A stretch of DNA of 64,000 nucleotides. Origin: Apostichopus japonicus. Taxonomy: Eukaryota; Echinodermata; Holothuroidea; Aspidochirotida; Stichopodidae. The notes under the pieces were generated by a model. That model was not told where the DNA came from and did no database searches. It saw nothing but the letters and a program-made list of their open reading frames with translations. The first letter of the stretch is position 1. Every line of letters starts with the position of its first letter. The stretch is from assembly GCF_037975245.1 (NCBI RefSeq), contig NC_092567.1:10378376-10442375 (forward strand), written 5' to 3'. The position numbers were made by a program, and so were the translations under genes. Positions 13,170 through 24,729 of this stretch are shown piece after piece.

Positions 13170-15336
13170 TAAATGTATGACAACAGCTAACTATATGAAA
13201 ATGGCGTCTTGAAGGCTATTTTAATTGATCAGAATTATAATCCATGTCTCAATGATGATATTCAATGTCGATCTAAATATTTCTTTAATTTGAAGGTAAT
13301 AATTTAGGCTCATCTTAATTAAACTATTATTATGTAAATCCTGGTTATTTATAAGTTCATTCATGCAGGTACAACATATCTCTTCTAACCAGAACATGTG
13401 CTATCCTTTCACTTTATTGCTGTTTGATCAGATCATAAATAAACTAACAGTGAGTCCTGTCGAAACAGACATTTAGAAATGTAATACTTCTATTGCAGGT
13501 GTTGAGCCTTTAGGCTTAGGTCTAAATTAAATGTATGAATCGGGATGGAAATAATTTAAAAGATTCCTCAAGGTATAGGTTTATTTTCAATTTGCATCTC
13601 TATGCATGAGAGACATGCAGTTACCTTACTTTCTATCCGTATGGAACAGGGTATTAATTATGTGGGCAGTATATGAACAATTTTGATACGTTTTACTAAG
13701 ATAAATATAGTAGAAAATTCATGGAACATGATATAAGTTAGGCCTATATATGGGAAGTAAAGAGAACATTGAATAAGTTAAAACAGGCTAACCCGGTGGG
13801 AAGGTGGTTCTATTAGCTCAGTCTTTAAACTCACTAATCTTCCCGATAACCCGGAAAATGTTAATATTGAAACAATAGAATAAACATATTAAGTTTATGA
13901 ACTTTACTGAGTTTTAGGATTTTTTTCTTTGTAAGTTAATTATCACGTGACTGATATCTTTTACTTTATCAGGGTGACCAGAGCGATTAATCGTAAATGT
14001 TATTTTACTGAAATTATTGGAAAAATATAAATGTTTTGAAAATCAACCTAATCGGCTTATCAAGGAACCGTATAAATTATATTCCTCTACCCGAAATTCA
14101 GTCGTACCGCTTAAAGCAGCAGTTAAACTTAGGCTTACAATTTTACCCTGTTAGGCTATTATACACAAGTCTTGTGTTGATAACAGTGGGTCATCAATCT
14201 ATTCAATTTCATGAAATAAAGGTTACTGAGGGAATAGTTAATACATTTGATTTGATCCTAAACGTTAACACGTAGTCACGTGCACGTTTAGTAATGCTGT
14301 ATTATACACATTAACGACCAAATTGGAATTATGTTCATAAAAGAAAATCAGACTTTTACCTCACATTTGAAATGAACCATGGCCATAGTCAAACTAATGA
14401 CCTACATTTTGATCTAATTTCACTATCTATTAGTATCGATAAAATAATAAAAATCATCTCAAGCAGCTTCTTTAACAAGCACATGAATAACCATTGTATC
14501 TACAATTAAGAGAGAAGCCCGCCATCTAAAATGATGAGCTGTAGGTGATATTCTAAAAGGATATTGAAAACACTGATAACAAAACAGAAAGTTGAATTTT
14601 TCAGGGTGGGTTGATATAAGATGACTTCAAAGGTCGATGTGTTGTGCAAACAATAAACAGTCAATAAGAGATAAGGAGAGATTCACCTTGATGTAATATT
14701 TGTCGAGCCAGAGACCTGTTGGTAAAGTGACTGGTTCTGTTGACTTATAGAATTATACATTGATTTATGATAATTTTGTTAAGTTAGTCTCATCCATGCA
14801 TACTGTATCTATATATTCAACAGATAATCGCTTTGAATGATAATCATGGACAATGTCACTTAAAGGAATAGAAAAGTGAAGACCCAAGTTTATCCCGCCA
14901 ACCAGTCACGGAAGTTTTTGTGACGTCATAATCGATGGAGCGCCTTACATTCTCGATGGATCGCCTTACAGTGCAAGGTTTGTTGTAATTACACAGTTTT
15001 GGATTTGTAACTTAGCATAAGAAGGCTGATGTTTATAATAAATATTGATAAAGATTTAAGCCTCATCATTCTAAATACTCTTACATTGTATGATCGAGAG
15101 TTCAACGTGACTTTTTTTATTGTTTTCCTTGTTTTGTTTCTACCATATTAACTTGAACTAACCGAATGAAAAATGTGCATATTACTCCGATTGAACTTGT
15201 ATAAATTTGTCATTCAGAGTGACTCCAAAAGATTGCCCGCAATAATTGTTTCCGGTTTATATAAGCACTGACACGCCCTAATATCATTGACCAACAAATA
15301 ATGTTTACAAATCAATCTTTTTCCATTTTCTTTCAG
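13170..15336 (+). other. intron between first exon and NACHT exon
   Basis: Shared with copy A up to about 15110. It contains a frame around 14050-14180 that is also open in copy A (reported as a finding). It ends in a pyrimidine-rich tract and the acceptor TTTTCTTTCAG at 15326-15336. Confidence 0.6.
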
Positions 15337-16859
15337 AAAAAAAGGCCATACTAATCGATTCTCTGAAGAGCAGGTATAAACTACAATATGACGCAATCCA
15401 GCCAATACCGTACATTAAGGACAGACTATATTGCGTTGACAGGGTATTTGTTGAGGGCGGTACAGAGATCTACATTGTTGAAGGAGCGACGAAGGAGAAA
15501 GCAGGACCATGGGTACGTGTGGACTCGTACAAAGATATCTTCACAGACCCTCGAATGAAAGCCAAACGGCGCATCATAGAAGCAGAAGCCGGGTATGGTA
15601 AGTCAACAGTGGCCCTACAGCTCGCCTATGATTGGTGCAATGGTGTAAAGGATTCACCTTTTAAAGACGTAGAGATTCTAATTCTTCTCCGGTTGAGGCA
15701 GCTGAACAGCAAGATATCTATCTATCAAGCAATTAAACTGTTCTTAGGACCAAAAGATCCTCGTATCAAATCTACTGATATTAAAGATATAATTGAAAGC
15801 TGCTCTTCTGTTAAGGTACTCCTGGACGGGTATGATGAGTTTCCTGATAGGGACGGAGCTACCGGAAGTGATGTGGGACGTATCATTACGAGGGATCTAT
15901 TTGGTAATATCGATGTTACCCTGACAACCAGATATCTTCCGAAGGACTATGACAAAGCAAACACAAAGCAAGTGCGGTTAGTTGGTTTTGACGAAAAAGC
16001 ACGTGACCAGTACATTCGCAAGGCTGTTACTGGGGAAGACGAAGAAAGCGTTGCTAAAATTAAGCGAGCTTTAAAATCCAACCCGATCCTTGATGACCTA
16101 TGTCAGGTGCCTCTTTTCTTTGTTATGTTTTCTCACATGACTCATGAAAAAGTACTTTTTATGAGATTTAATTCAGTCACAGAGTTTTTTCGCTTCATGA
16201 TGAAGTGTTTTCATAGTCACAAGAGCAATAAATCAATGGATAGGAACACGAGACCACATAATGTTACATATGAACTGAAATTCACTGAACTAAGTAAAGT
16301 AGCATTTGAAGGTCTCTGCGGTGAAAACCAACAGTTATCATGGCGTAAGGATGGACTCTGTACACGACTAGGTCAAGGATTTTATAATCATTATATTGCA
16401 GTTGGTATATTGGTAGAGGAAGAAGTGTCTGATGTTACAAACGAACAGACTTCTACTACAGACATACAGACAAGGACTGACGTAAGGTTCTACCATCAAC
16501 TATTCTGTGAATGGTTTGCGTCTTTCAGACTGGTAAAAATTGTAGCTGCTACAAGAAAGGCATCTAAGCTGAAGAAAGTTCTTGATAAAGTGGATCCATT
16601 TAATCTTCAGTACCTCTATCGATTCACCTGTGGGATTAATCCAGCAGTTGGGAAGAGAATAATAGAATACTTGAAGAGCAGGAAAGACGGTGATAAGTTT
16701 GCCATCCTCTGCATCCTGGAACAAACTGGTGAGGTAGATGGAATCAAGGACACCGTCAGGGATCTGTGTTCAAGTCAGGTGACCATCAATGGAGACTCAC
16801 ACAGTAAACTACTACAGAGATCTACCATACAACTACTGGAGATTGCTGCCAGATATGAC
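15337..16859 (+). CDS. NACHT-domain exon of an NLR-like receptor
   Basis: One 1523-nt exon, opened by a pyrimidine-rich acceptor ending CAG at 15336 and closed by GTAAGT at 16860. After two bases of a split codon it encodes 507 residues. Residues 1-60 hold the lead-in typical of echinoderm NLRs (IQPIPYIKDRLYCVDRVFVE). Walker A AGYGKST is at residues 84-90, Walker B LLDGYDEF at 161-168 with the NACHT-style D-G-x-D-E, and sensor-like TTR at 196-198. A winged-helix-type segment (FYHQLFCEWFASFRL) follows later, and the exon ends IAARYD in phase 0. NLRs are cytosolic innate-immune NTPases that oligomerise; that role here is inferred from family. A GTG-initiated frame at 15519 is not the start, because the frame stays open back to the acceptor. 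Readthrough past the donor reaches a stop near 16913. The N-terminal effector domain was not found. Confidence 0.9.
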
Positions 16860-17431
16860 GTAAGTATTAATCAAAAATTAATATTTTACTCGTTGCATGG
16901 ATTGAATTGGTAGACATATTTAGCTGAATGCCTATATGTAACCGTGACACAATTCAATTTACAGTAAACACACTCTGACAAATGAAAACCCAGAGTAAGA
17001 TTCCTGATAGCATCTTTCATGTTTTCTTCACGTGATGGAATCTTGGTGGAAATGAATGCTGAACATATAATGTAAAGTACAGTTAAAAGAAATATAAACA
17101 TAACCATGGACTTCATTTAACCAGCAGGGCGTTGTCACTTAGTAAATTACAGATCATTGATTTAAAAACAAAAGAAAAATGTCTTATCAGTCCAACACAT
17201 TAGAAACAAAATTATGAGGAAGTAAACAATTGTTTATGTATCTTTAAACCGAAACTCCACTTTGCATGAAATTAATGAGTTGTTTTTGTTATGGGATTTT
17301 GATATCTAAACGTATAAGAAAATTAACGCAAACAATAATCGAAATAATTTGAATCATGCAATATGGCGTAAAGAATTATATGGTATCTAACATAGGAGAG
17401 TGTGAATGTACGCTATTGTATATGACAACAG

Positions 17432-17437
<6 letters not shown>

Positions 17438-17497
<60 letters not shown>
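17438..17497. repeat. (AT)n microsatellite
   Basis: About 60 bp of uninterrupted AT dinucleotides. It creates an artefactual Tyr-Ile open frame. Confidence 0.98.
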
Positions 17498-17498
<1 letters not shown>

Positions 17499-18549
17499 CT
17501 TTCAGAAAAATACCAACAAAATAGCTTGCTCTTCACATCACCTAGAATGATTGGGGGAGGGGGGGGGTGATTCTTAGCTTTTGGGGGAAGGGGTGATTCT
17601 TAGGTTTTTTTTTAATAATTAGGAATTAATTCAAGACTCTTTAACCTTGAGGGTATTTACACACAACAATGGTTTCAAGGACGACCAATTCATGAATAAA
17701 TTCATTTAGAAAATCGACTTATGGAAGCTGAAACAATGTCCATAATATAATTGTAATCACTACAGATGTATGATTTATAGGCAGAGTAGTATTGATAATT
17801 TGGATGGGGTTGCCGCATGAGCCCTAGTTTACAAATCTCGTAAATGTTACCTTTTATAAGATAAATGCAATTTGACATGAGACAGTGTGAAGGTACATTG
17901 TTACATATTATAGATAACGCTAGAAATGGCATATCTACTTTACTAGAGTTGTTTCTAAATAAGGAATCAGTAATTGTCTAAAAGAGACTGAGTCTATGAT
18001 ATGAGGAACAAACTTTAAGACAAAGCCTTAAAAGGTAAAGACCAAAATACCTTGACCTGCAGAGTCACGTACAAATTGATAGAAAGATATACACTATAGA
18101 GTAGAGATGATGTAAGCGTGAGGGAGGAGGAGGGGCGTCTGATTCTGATATCTAGAAGACCAACAATGACTAAAACCCTGTTTGAATTTTGCTTCTGAAA
18201 GTAAGTCCATGACATCCTAAATATCTCTATAGGGCAGTACGACCCAGACAAATTGGCATTGGAGGTTAAGGGCTGCCAAAGGAGTTAACAATTATTTGTA
18301 GATTTCTTCTTTTCTTCACTTTCCAGTCAGCATTTTGACCGTTACATGAAATAGGCCTTCATGACGTCATTCGATCGTGCCGCATATTATAGTGGTACAG
18401 GCATACATAACCATGGATCCTTGCAAGGAAACATGCGTAGAATGTTAGGTCAATTATTATCAACTATATGTAATAACGGCATTAACAGTCATTACTACTA
18501 TATGTTAAGTCACAACAGTAAGGGAAGTCGATTTTATGGTATATTCCAA

Positions 18550-19075
18550 ACAACCCTTACAGGGAGTGTAGTGTATGGTCATCGAGCCATACTAATGTAG
18601 TGACAACCCCTACAGGGAGTGTAGTGTATGGTCATCGAACCAAACTTATGTAGTGACAATTCTTGCTAGGAGTGTAGTGTGTGGTCATCGAACCATACTG
18701 ATGTAGTAACAACCCTTGCAGGGAGTGTAGTGGATATGGTCATCGAACCATACTAATGTAGTAACAACCCTTACAGGGAGTGTAGTGTATGTTCATCGAA
18801 CCATACTAATGTAGTAACAACCCTTACAGGGAGTGTAGTGTATGGTCATCGAACCAAAATTATGTAGTGACAATTCTTGCTAGGAGTGTAGTGTATGGTC
18901 ATCGAACCATACTAATGTAGTAACAACCCTTGCAGGGAGTGTAGTGTATGGTCATCGAACCATACTAATGTAGTAACAACCCTTATAGAGAGTGTAGTGT
19001 ATGGTCATTGAACCATACTGATGTAGTATCAACCCTTACAGGGAGTATATAGTGTATGGTCATCGTACAATAATA
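18550..19075. repeat. 53-bp minisatellite, about 10 units
   Basis: Direct repeats containing GGAGTGTAGTGTATGGTCAT and CGAACCATACTAATGTAGTA, with few mismatches. Absent from the second copy of the surrounding duplication, so it arose or expanded after the duplication, or was lost there. Confidence 0.9.
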
Positions 19076-19090
19076 ATGTAGCGTCTTTAA

Positions 19091-19156
19091 GGAGTGCAAG
19101 CTCAGTGGTTAACGCCGGTGTCTCCCAATCATAAGGTGCCCAGTTCGAGTCACTCC
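19091..19156 (+). tRNA. tRNA-like sequence, probably a SINE head or tRNA pseudogene
   Basis: GGAGTG at 19091 pairs with CACTCC at 19151-19156 as an acceptor stem. AGCTCAGTGG resembles box A and AGTTCGAGTC resembles box B (consensus GGTTCGANTCC). The anticodon and D arms do not pair well, so a working tRNA is unlikely. A tRNA-derived SINE head fits best, but I cannot define a SINE body. Confidence 0.4.
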
Positions 19157-19455
19157 AAGGTTAATGTATGTCGTCCAGTTACAGAGTTGTTGACAATTGA
19201 CAATTAATAATCATGGACGTTAAATATGAATCTACGAGACTGACTTCGGTCAGCTTAATCTCAAAAACATACATATATGCATACAATTTACAATATAACG
19301 GTACCGTTGTCCATACCGTCCATAATGTATTGTTATTTTCACGGGCAGTGAACGTTAGTTCCCTATGAATACACATGCTATACAAAGTTTATTAGTAATT
19401 ATAGTGAAGTATCTATTTTATTATAGAAACACTTGTACGATATAACATATATGAC

Positions 19456-19869
19456 CATAGGCGTAGGAGCCCAACTTGATTTGGGGTGGGGGGGGGGGGC
19501 TGTAAAAGCCTGTAACGACTTGCCCGAAATACATAATAAAACTTGTTCACGCGCTTCGCGGGCGTTCAACATGTTCATGTGCATATCATGTAGGAATGCA
19601 TCAGTTATTACAACGCATGCCAATTACATACAATCATTTGCCGTGTTATTATCCTTCCATATTGGTTATCATTTTGGGGGAAGTCGTTACAATAATAATA
19701 CAATAATAATGACAAAGTAATATGAGTTTAACCATTGAAAAACGAGTTGCAAATTATTTTTCTTTCAGTAGGCGCCCGAAAAATTCTCAGCATATTGCCC
19801 GACATTTCACAAAAATATTTTGTTGGGGGTCTACAGCCCCCACCGCCACCCCTGCCTCCTACGCCCATG
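19456..19869. mobile_element. hAT-like MITE, 414 bp
   Basis: Ends are CATAGGCGTAGGAG and CTCCTACGCCCATG, inverted repeats with one mismatch. Flanks TATATGAC (19448-19455) and GATATAAC (19870-19877) match at 6 of 8 positions, consistent with a worn 8-bp target duplication. It has a poly-G tract just inside the left end and no coding capacity. Confidence 0.65.
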
Positions 19870-19984
19870 GATATAACGTCATTACGTATAGACATAACAC
19901 AGATAATGCAGAGACATCGTTATATAACAATATAACGGCGTGCCACAGTCATATTACGTCAACATTTCACTTTTAATTTACAGG

Positions 19985-20405
19985 CTCTCTTTTGTGCTTC
20001 GAGAGAGCTCCCTGCTATAATTAGGGAGCTGACACAAACATAGCTCCTTGGTATCATTAGAAAGCTATCACAGAGCTCCCTGCTTAAAGGTAGGATGCTG
20101 TCACAAAAGAGCGCTCTCTGGTTAGGGAGCGGTCACAAAGAGAGCTGCCTGGTTAAAAGGAGGATCTGTCACAGAGAGAGAGCTCCCTGCTATAATTAGA
20201 CAGCGGTCACAACGAGTGCTCCCTTGTATTACAGGGAGCTGTCACAAACAGAGCTCCGTAACTGTACCAATAGCATAAATAGCATAAAAGATAGCATAAA
20301 AGATGGGCCCTGGCATAATTAGGGAGCCCTCACAGAGAGAGCTCGCTTGTATAATTAGGGAGCTGTCACATAGAGAAATACTTAGTTTAATTAGGCAGCT
20401 GCCCC
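19985..20405. repeat. hairpin-forming repeat array, copy 1
   Basis: Repeated units of roughly 40-50 bp in which AGCTCCCT and AGGGAGCT flank a short A+T-rich loop, joined by GTCACAGAGAG-type linkers. The clearest pair is 20006-20013 with 20023-20030, an 8-bp perfect stem around a 9-base loop. Later units are degenerate. Confidence 0.75.
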
Positions 20406-21019
20406 CCTTCATTATGAATGCTTAGTTTTTGCTGCGTAGAAGTACAGAAGATGCGAATAGCATTGTACAGGATCAAAGTATTATCAGATAACAATATCAG
20501 CTGATCAGTGATATGGTAAACTGTTTGTTATGTAAATATCGAGTGATGGTTTCTGGAAGGCTAAATAAATACTACGAGATGTGTGACATTAGTGACTTTT
20601 AGTGCGCGGTGATTGATGTGATGTTTGAGTTTTAAATCAATATTCTCATTTGCATCGCCGTTACAAGGGAAATATGAAAATAATTTCACCCCTTCCCCTC
20701 TCCCACGAACATAACATATCGTTTTGCATTGACTCTAGTGTACCACTGCATGTACAAAAAAGAAATGCATATATTACACATACATGCTGCATTGCAGCAG
20801 ACCAAATCTTGGAATATCACTCAATTTTGCATACTCCTCAATCGTTTTATCGCTCTTAATTATAATTATGTTTTTTTATTTTTTATTATACCAATTGCAC
20901 ATCCTCAAAGTGATTGTTTGATTCAACATAACTGTCATGGACAAAAGTGACATATTATGTTATTTATTTGTCTTTTCCTATAAAGGTGGAGGATGGTAAC
21001 ACCAGATTGTTAAAAATTG

Positions 21020-23060
21020 CTGGAAGAAGGTCCATTATACCATTGTAATCAATACAGAGGTATTAAATATAGGCAGAGTGGTAGTTGATGTTGGGTGGGA
21101 CCCCTGGTTAATAAATCTCTATCCTTTTATAAGATAAATTCAAGTTAAAATGTATGCAGAATGTGATATGGCATGACTATTACATCTAAGATAAACTATA
21201 TTATACCATTTGTATTATGATGTATCAATATGTTTTGAAGAATGACTCGATCTTTCATATTAAGACACAGTTTAAGACGAACAATTGAAAAACAAGAAAC
21301 TTAAATAACTTGAACTGCAGAGCCATGTAAAAAATGTATTAATCAAGAACAAATTAAGATTCAACCATTACAGTACCAGATATGTAGAAGACCATCAAAT
21401 CAGTCAATAAAATCGAAGGTCCATTACACCGTAGCAATCCCTATAGACAGTGGATGAGACTGTAATGTTTCATTCAGAATTAACAACTGTTCTGTATGTA
21501 GTTATTTATGTATTGCAAAGTGATGAGAGAAAACATTACATTTTAAGGTTAGCACGTTTTTTTTTCTCAATTTTCACTAAACATTTTGAACCTTTACATA
21601 CAAAGTAGGCCGACATGACGTCATTCGGTCAGACCACACAATATAATTGGTATAGGCAACACTAACTAAGAAAACATTTGGTAAACAATTATCTTTAATA
21701 TTAGTACGGCATTGTCATTCATTTGTATTCTAATATATTAAGTTACAACAGTAAATGATATCCCTTGTGTATGGTGTATATCCTACGAACAATGGCATGT
21801 CATTGGGGGGGGGGTGAGGGTGGTCGACCGCCCATCGTCAGTTGGGGAGGGGGGTGGGCGAAATTATGTTTTCGTTCAGCCGTTGAAGAATTAGAACACT
21901 AATACGGAGGTATAACCCCTCTCCTTTGTTTTAACCTTACAGAACTATTTATCAGCAAAACCTTGCATATAGAGCTACTTTTATATATGGATGAAATTCA
22001 TATTCTAAATATGCCCAGAGTGCACCAATTGACATCTACATTGTTATGGGGGGGGGGGGGATGTAGGGATAGGTGGTGGGTGGACCCCAGACCCACCTAC
22101 GTGATAGTCGGCTTGAATTACCACAGGTTACCACCCTCTCCTTTATGAAATCCTTTGTTCGCCTCTAGTCCTGCTACAGAGGATCAGGAACCTAATTAAA
22201 TCAATCCGTGGGAAACTTTGAATTTGTCCTCCACTTTTGAAATCCTGCTGTCCATGACCTCATGCAGGGAGCTGTGGTTCATGGCGTCTATGTCATATAA
22301 TGTAGTGCCTGTGTAGCTTCATACCTAGCAAAGATCTGTCACGGACTGAAGAGAAACAAGGAGCTGTAACTGAAGTTCTATGGTTTAACTTGATCTATTT
22401 TAGAAAGAGCTGCATGCTATCACAAGGGGGCTGTTACATAGAGAGCTCCCTGTTATAACTAGGGAACTTCACTGAGAGAGCTCCCTGGTATAACAGGAAC
22501 TGTCAATGAGAGAACTCTGTGCTGTAATTAAACAGCTATCTTCGAGAGAGCACCATGTTACAATTTGGAAGCCCCCTCATTATCGAATTGTTCGTATTTG
22601 ATGTGTATGCACGATGCTAATATAGAATATGCATACCTGTAGGATCAACGTATCAACAGTAATATAGTAAACTGTTTGTTTGTTATGTAAATATCGAGTG
22701 ACGGGAAGGCTAAATAAATGAAGTGAGTAGCGTGATATATATTCTGATTTTTATCGCCTTTACAAGTAAACATTACACGATGATTACATTTCTGTTTGCA
22801 TGGACTTAAGTGTCTTCTAACACTGCAGGTACACAGTGACTCAGAACAGAGCGAAATGAACGAATGCTACACATTCCATGTACGATACTTCCTCAGCGCT
22901 AACTTAGGCCTCAAATATACAAGTCATATTGCAAATCCTCCAACTTCTTGTCTAATTTCAACATTCCTGGTGGACAAAACTCACATCTCATTTTAAATCC
23001 CCCCCCCCTCCCCTTCCACCTAAACGATAGAGGATGGTAACACCGGATTTTTAGATAATA
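21020..23060 (+). repeat. tandem duplication D, copy 2
   Basis: Shorter partner of 17725-21010, with the landmarks given there. It has its own poly-G tracts (about 21804-21813 and 22048-22059). No coding exon seen. Confidence 0.75.
22430..22590. repeat. hairpin-forming repeat array, copy 2
   Basis: Three to four units with AGAGAGCTCCCTG and imperfect AGGGAACT or AGGAACT partners. Homologous to the longer array at 19985-20405 but shorter and more decayed. Confidence 0.65.
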
Positions 23061-23703
23061 CTGCTTTGAGATGTGACAGACTCGAGCTTTGCGAACATAT
23101 TGTTTCACTAATCAGTTATTACTACAAATTAACAGCAGACAGTGTTAGTTTACCACTATATAGGCGTAGGAGATAAAGCTACAAACACAACCAGCTGCTT
23201 TAAGCTAAAATAGAAAATGCTCTGTTCAGGAGCGTCAATCCGAATTGAGAGTTGGGTGGGGAGGGGGGCATAAATAAGGGTACATGAATAAAACTGAAGG
23301 AGTCGGCGAGCAAAGCCTTTTGGGGTGGGGTCCAGGGGCGAATCCCCGCCAGGGTCCAGGGGTCGGAATCTACAAATCTTCAGGTTTACTTCTGTTTGGT
23401 GCCTGAATTGATAAGTCATTCATAAATGTATTTAATAAAAGTCACATTTGACAAGATTAGACTTGAATTAAAAAGACTTATATATTTCACCTCCTGATGT
23501 AACTTATGGCATTAATCATGATTATTCAGATTGAAACTTAAACCCAAAAGGAAGCATCTAAACTTTGCACACAAGAATATCTTGTTATCCAGACATCTAC
23601 AACATGCACACATATAGTATAAGCACATTTGAAAAGCACTATTTGGTATCTAGGCACATTCACTTCATCGGAAACAACAAATCATAAAAATAAAGATAAA
23701 CAT
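23060..23703. other. non-coding sequence with transposon fragment
   Basis: A TATAGGCGTAGGAG motif near 23159 resembles the left end of the element at 19456, and GGGGTCCAGGGGCGAATCCC near 23325 is typical of short transposon debris. I find no complete element and no gene. Confidence 0.35.
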
Positions 23704-24334
23704 CAGGGCCGTAGCCTGGGTAGAATTCCTAGCAGTAGTTAAGGAACATCGAGACAAAATGTATCGTCCAAATGTTACATAGCGATGCTTTGATGTGCGG
23801 ATATACGGTACCAGGCACTTTTTCAAGAAATTTGAGTGGGTTGGTCATTTCCAAAAAGGGACCGTCATGACACTATCTAGGGACCTACTGCGGGTAGGGG
23901 AGGGGGAATGAGCTGAGTGAGTGGACCGTGTAGGGGACGGTGCCTTATTATTCTTAGTAAAACATTGTGGCACTAATATAGAGGATAACAGTGAAACATA
24001 CGTAATAAGTATATTTATGAACCGTAGTTTCACGTAAGACTGCTACACTGTTCATGCAGGTTAAATCTTTGGAGCTCTCTACCTTTATTTTTATTATAAT
24101 CCCCCTCTGCCCCCAGCCCGCCCCCCCCCCTCTGAAAACCACCAGAAACATTAGTCGCATCAGAGATCGTGCATTTGACCGCCATTCCTACAATTCGTGC
24201 CTAGAATCTCAGAGTTTGCACACTACAAACTAATTAAATCAGAAGAAATGATATGAACATTTATCGTAGGCCTACTTTCATTTAGAAAGTGTGAATCTCA
24301 GGGGACAGCTAACCCTGCGCAAGATACGGCCCTG
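23704..24334. mobile_element. TIR element, 631 bp, hAT-like ends
   Basis: Begins CAGGGCCGTA and ends TACGGCCCTG, a perfect 10-bp inverted repeat. I could not find a clean target-site duplication, so the boundaries rest on the inverted repeats alone. No transposase frame is visible, and a C-run lies at 24119-24130. Confidence 0.5.
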
Positions 24335-24389
24335 CATACTAAACTACTGCGTGTATAGAGCAATGCACTGACCCTGTTAGGACAGATAG

Positions 24390-24725
24390 AAAAAAAACCC
24401 GTTTTTAACCATCATCCCCTCCATCTTCCTAACCATCTTCCTCAAGCCCCTCCATACCCACCGCTCTCCCAAACCCCTTCAATCTCCTCAACCCCCTCTA
24501 TCTCCACAACCCCTCCATATCTCTCAAACCCCTCCATCTCCCCAACCCCTCTACTGTATCTCCCTCAAACCCCTCCATTCCCACCCCATCCAGCCCCACC
24601 TCCTCCATCTCCCAACCCCTTCCATCTCCCTCCATCCCCACCCTCTCCAACTCCCCAACCCCCTCCATCAAACCCCTCCATCTTCCTCAAACCCCTCCAT
24701 CCCCCACCCTCTCCACTCCTCTAGC
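24390..24725. repeat. pyrimidine-rich minisatellite
   Basis: Imperfect tandem CCCCTCCATCTCC(C)CAA-type units over about 335 bp, almost free of G on this strand. Confidence 0.85.
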
Positions 24726-24729
24726 AATT

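Larger units (their letters stand above)
9330..15110 (+). repeat. 5'-region duplication, copy C, the copy joined to the NACHT exon
   Basis: Homologous to copy A across the upstream block (9330-9870) and the following intron-like region (13170-15110). It is longer because the 40-bp repeat has expanded to 3.26 kb. The NACHT exon begins about 230 bp after homology ends, so this copy is the likely true 5' end of the NLR gene. Confidence 0.8.
17725..21010 (+). repeat. tandem duplication D, copy 1
   Basis: Aligns with 21020-23060. Shared landmarks: a TATAGGCAGAGT block (17775 / 21070), CTTTTATAAGATAAAT (17850 / 21123), CATGACGTCATTCG (18360 / 21614), the hairpin repeats, a GTTATGTAAATATCGAGTGA block (20528 / 22682) and GAGGATGGTAACACC (20989 / 23030). 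Copy 1 is longer because it has a 53-bp minisatellite and a transposon that copy 2 lacks. Confidence 0.75.

Noticed and set aside
15519-16913. NACHT protein starting at 15519 and ending at 16913
   Set aside because: The start is GTG, and the frame with family-typical residues continues upstream to a splice acceptor. The end runs through a GTAAGT donor that fits the next exon's phase.
17356-17550. 64-codon frame with Tyr-Ile run
   Set aside because: Product of the (AT)n microsatellite.
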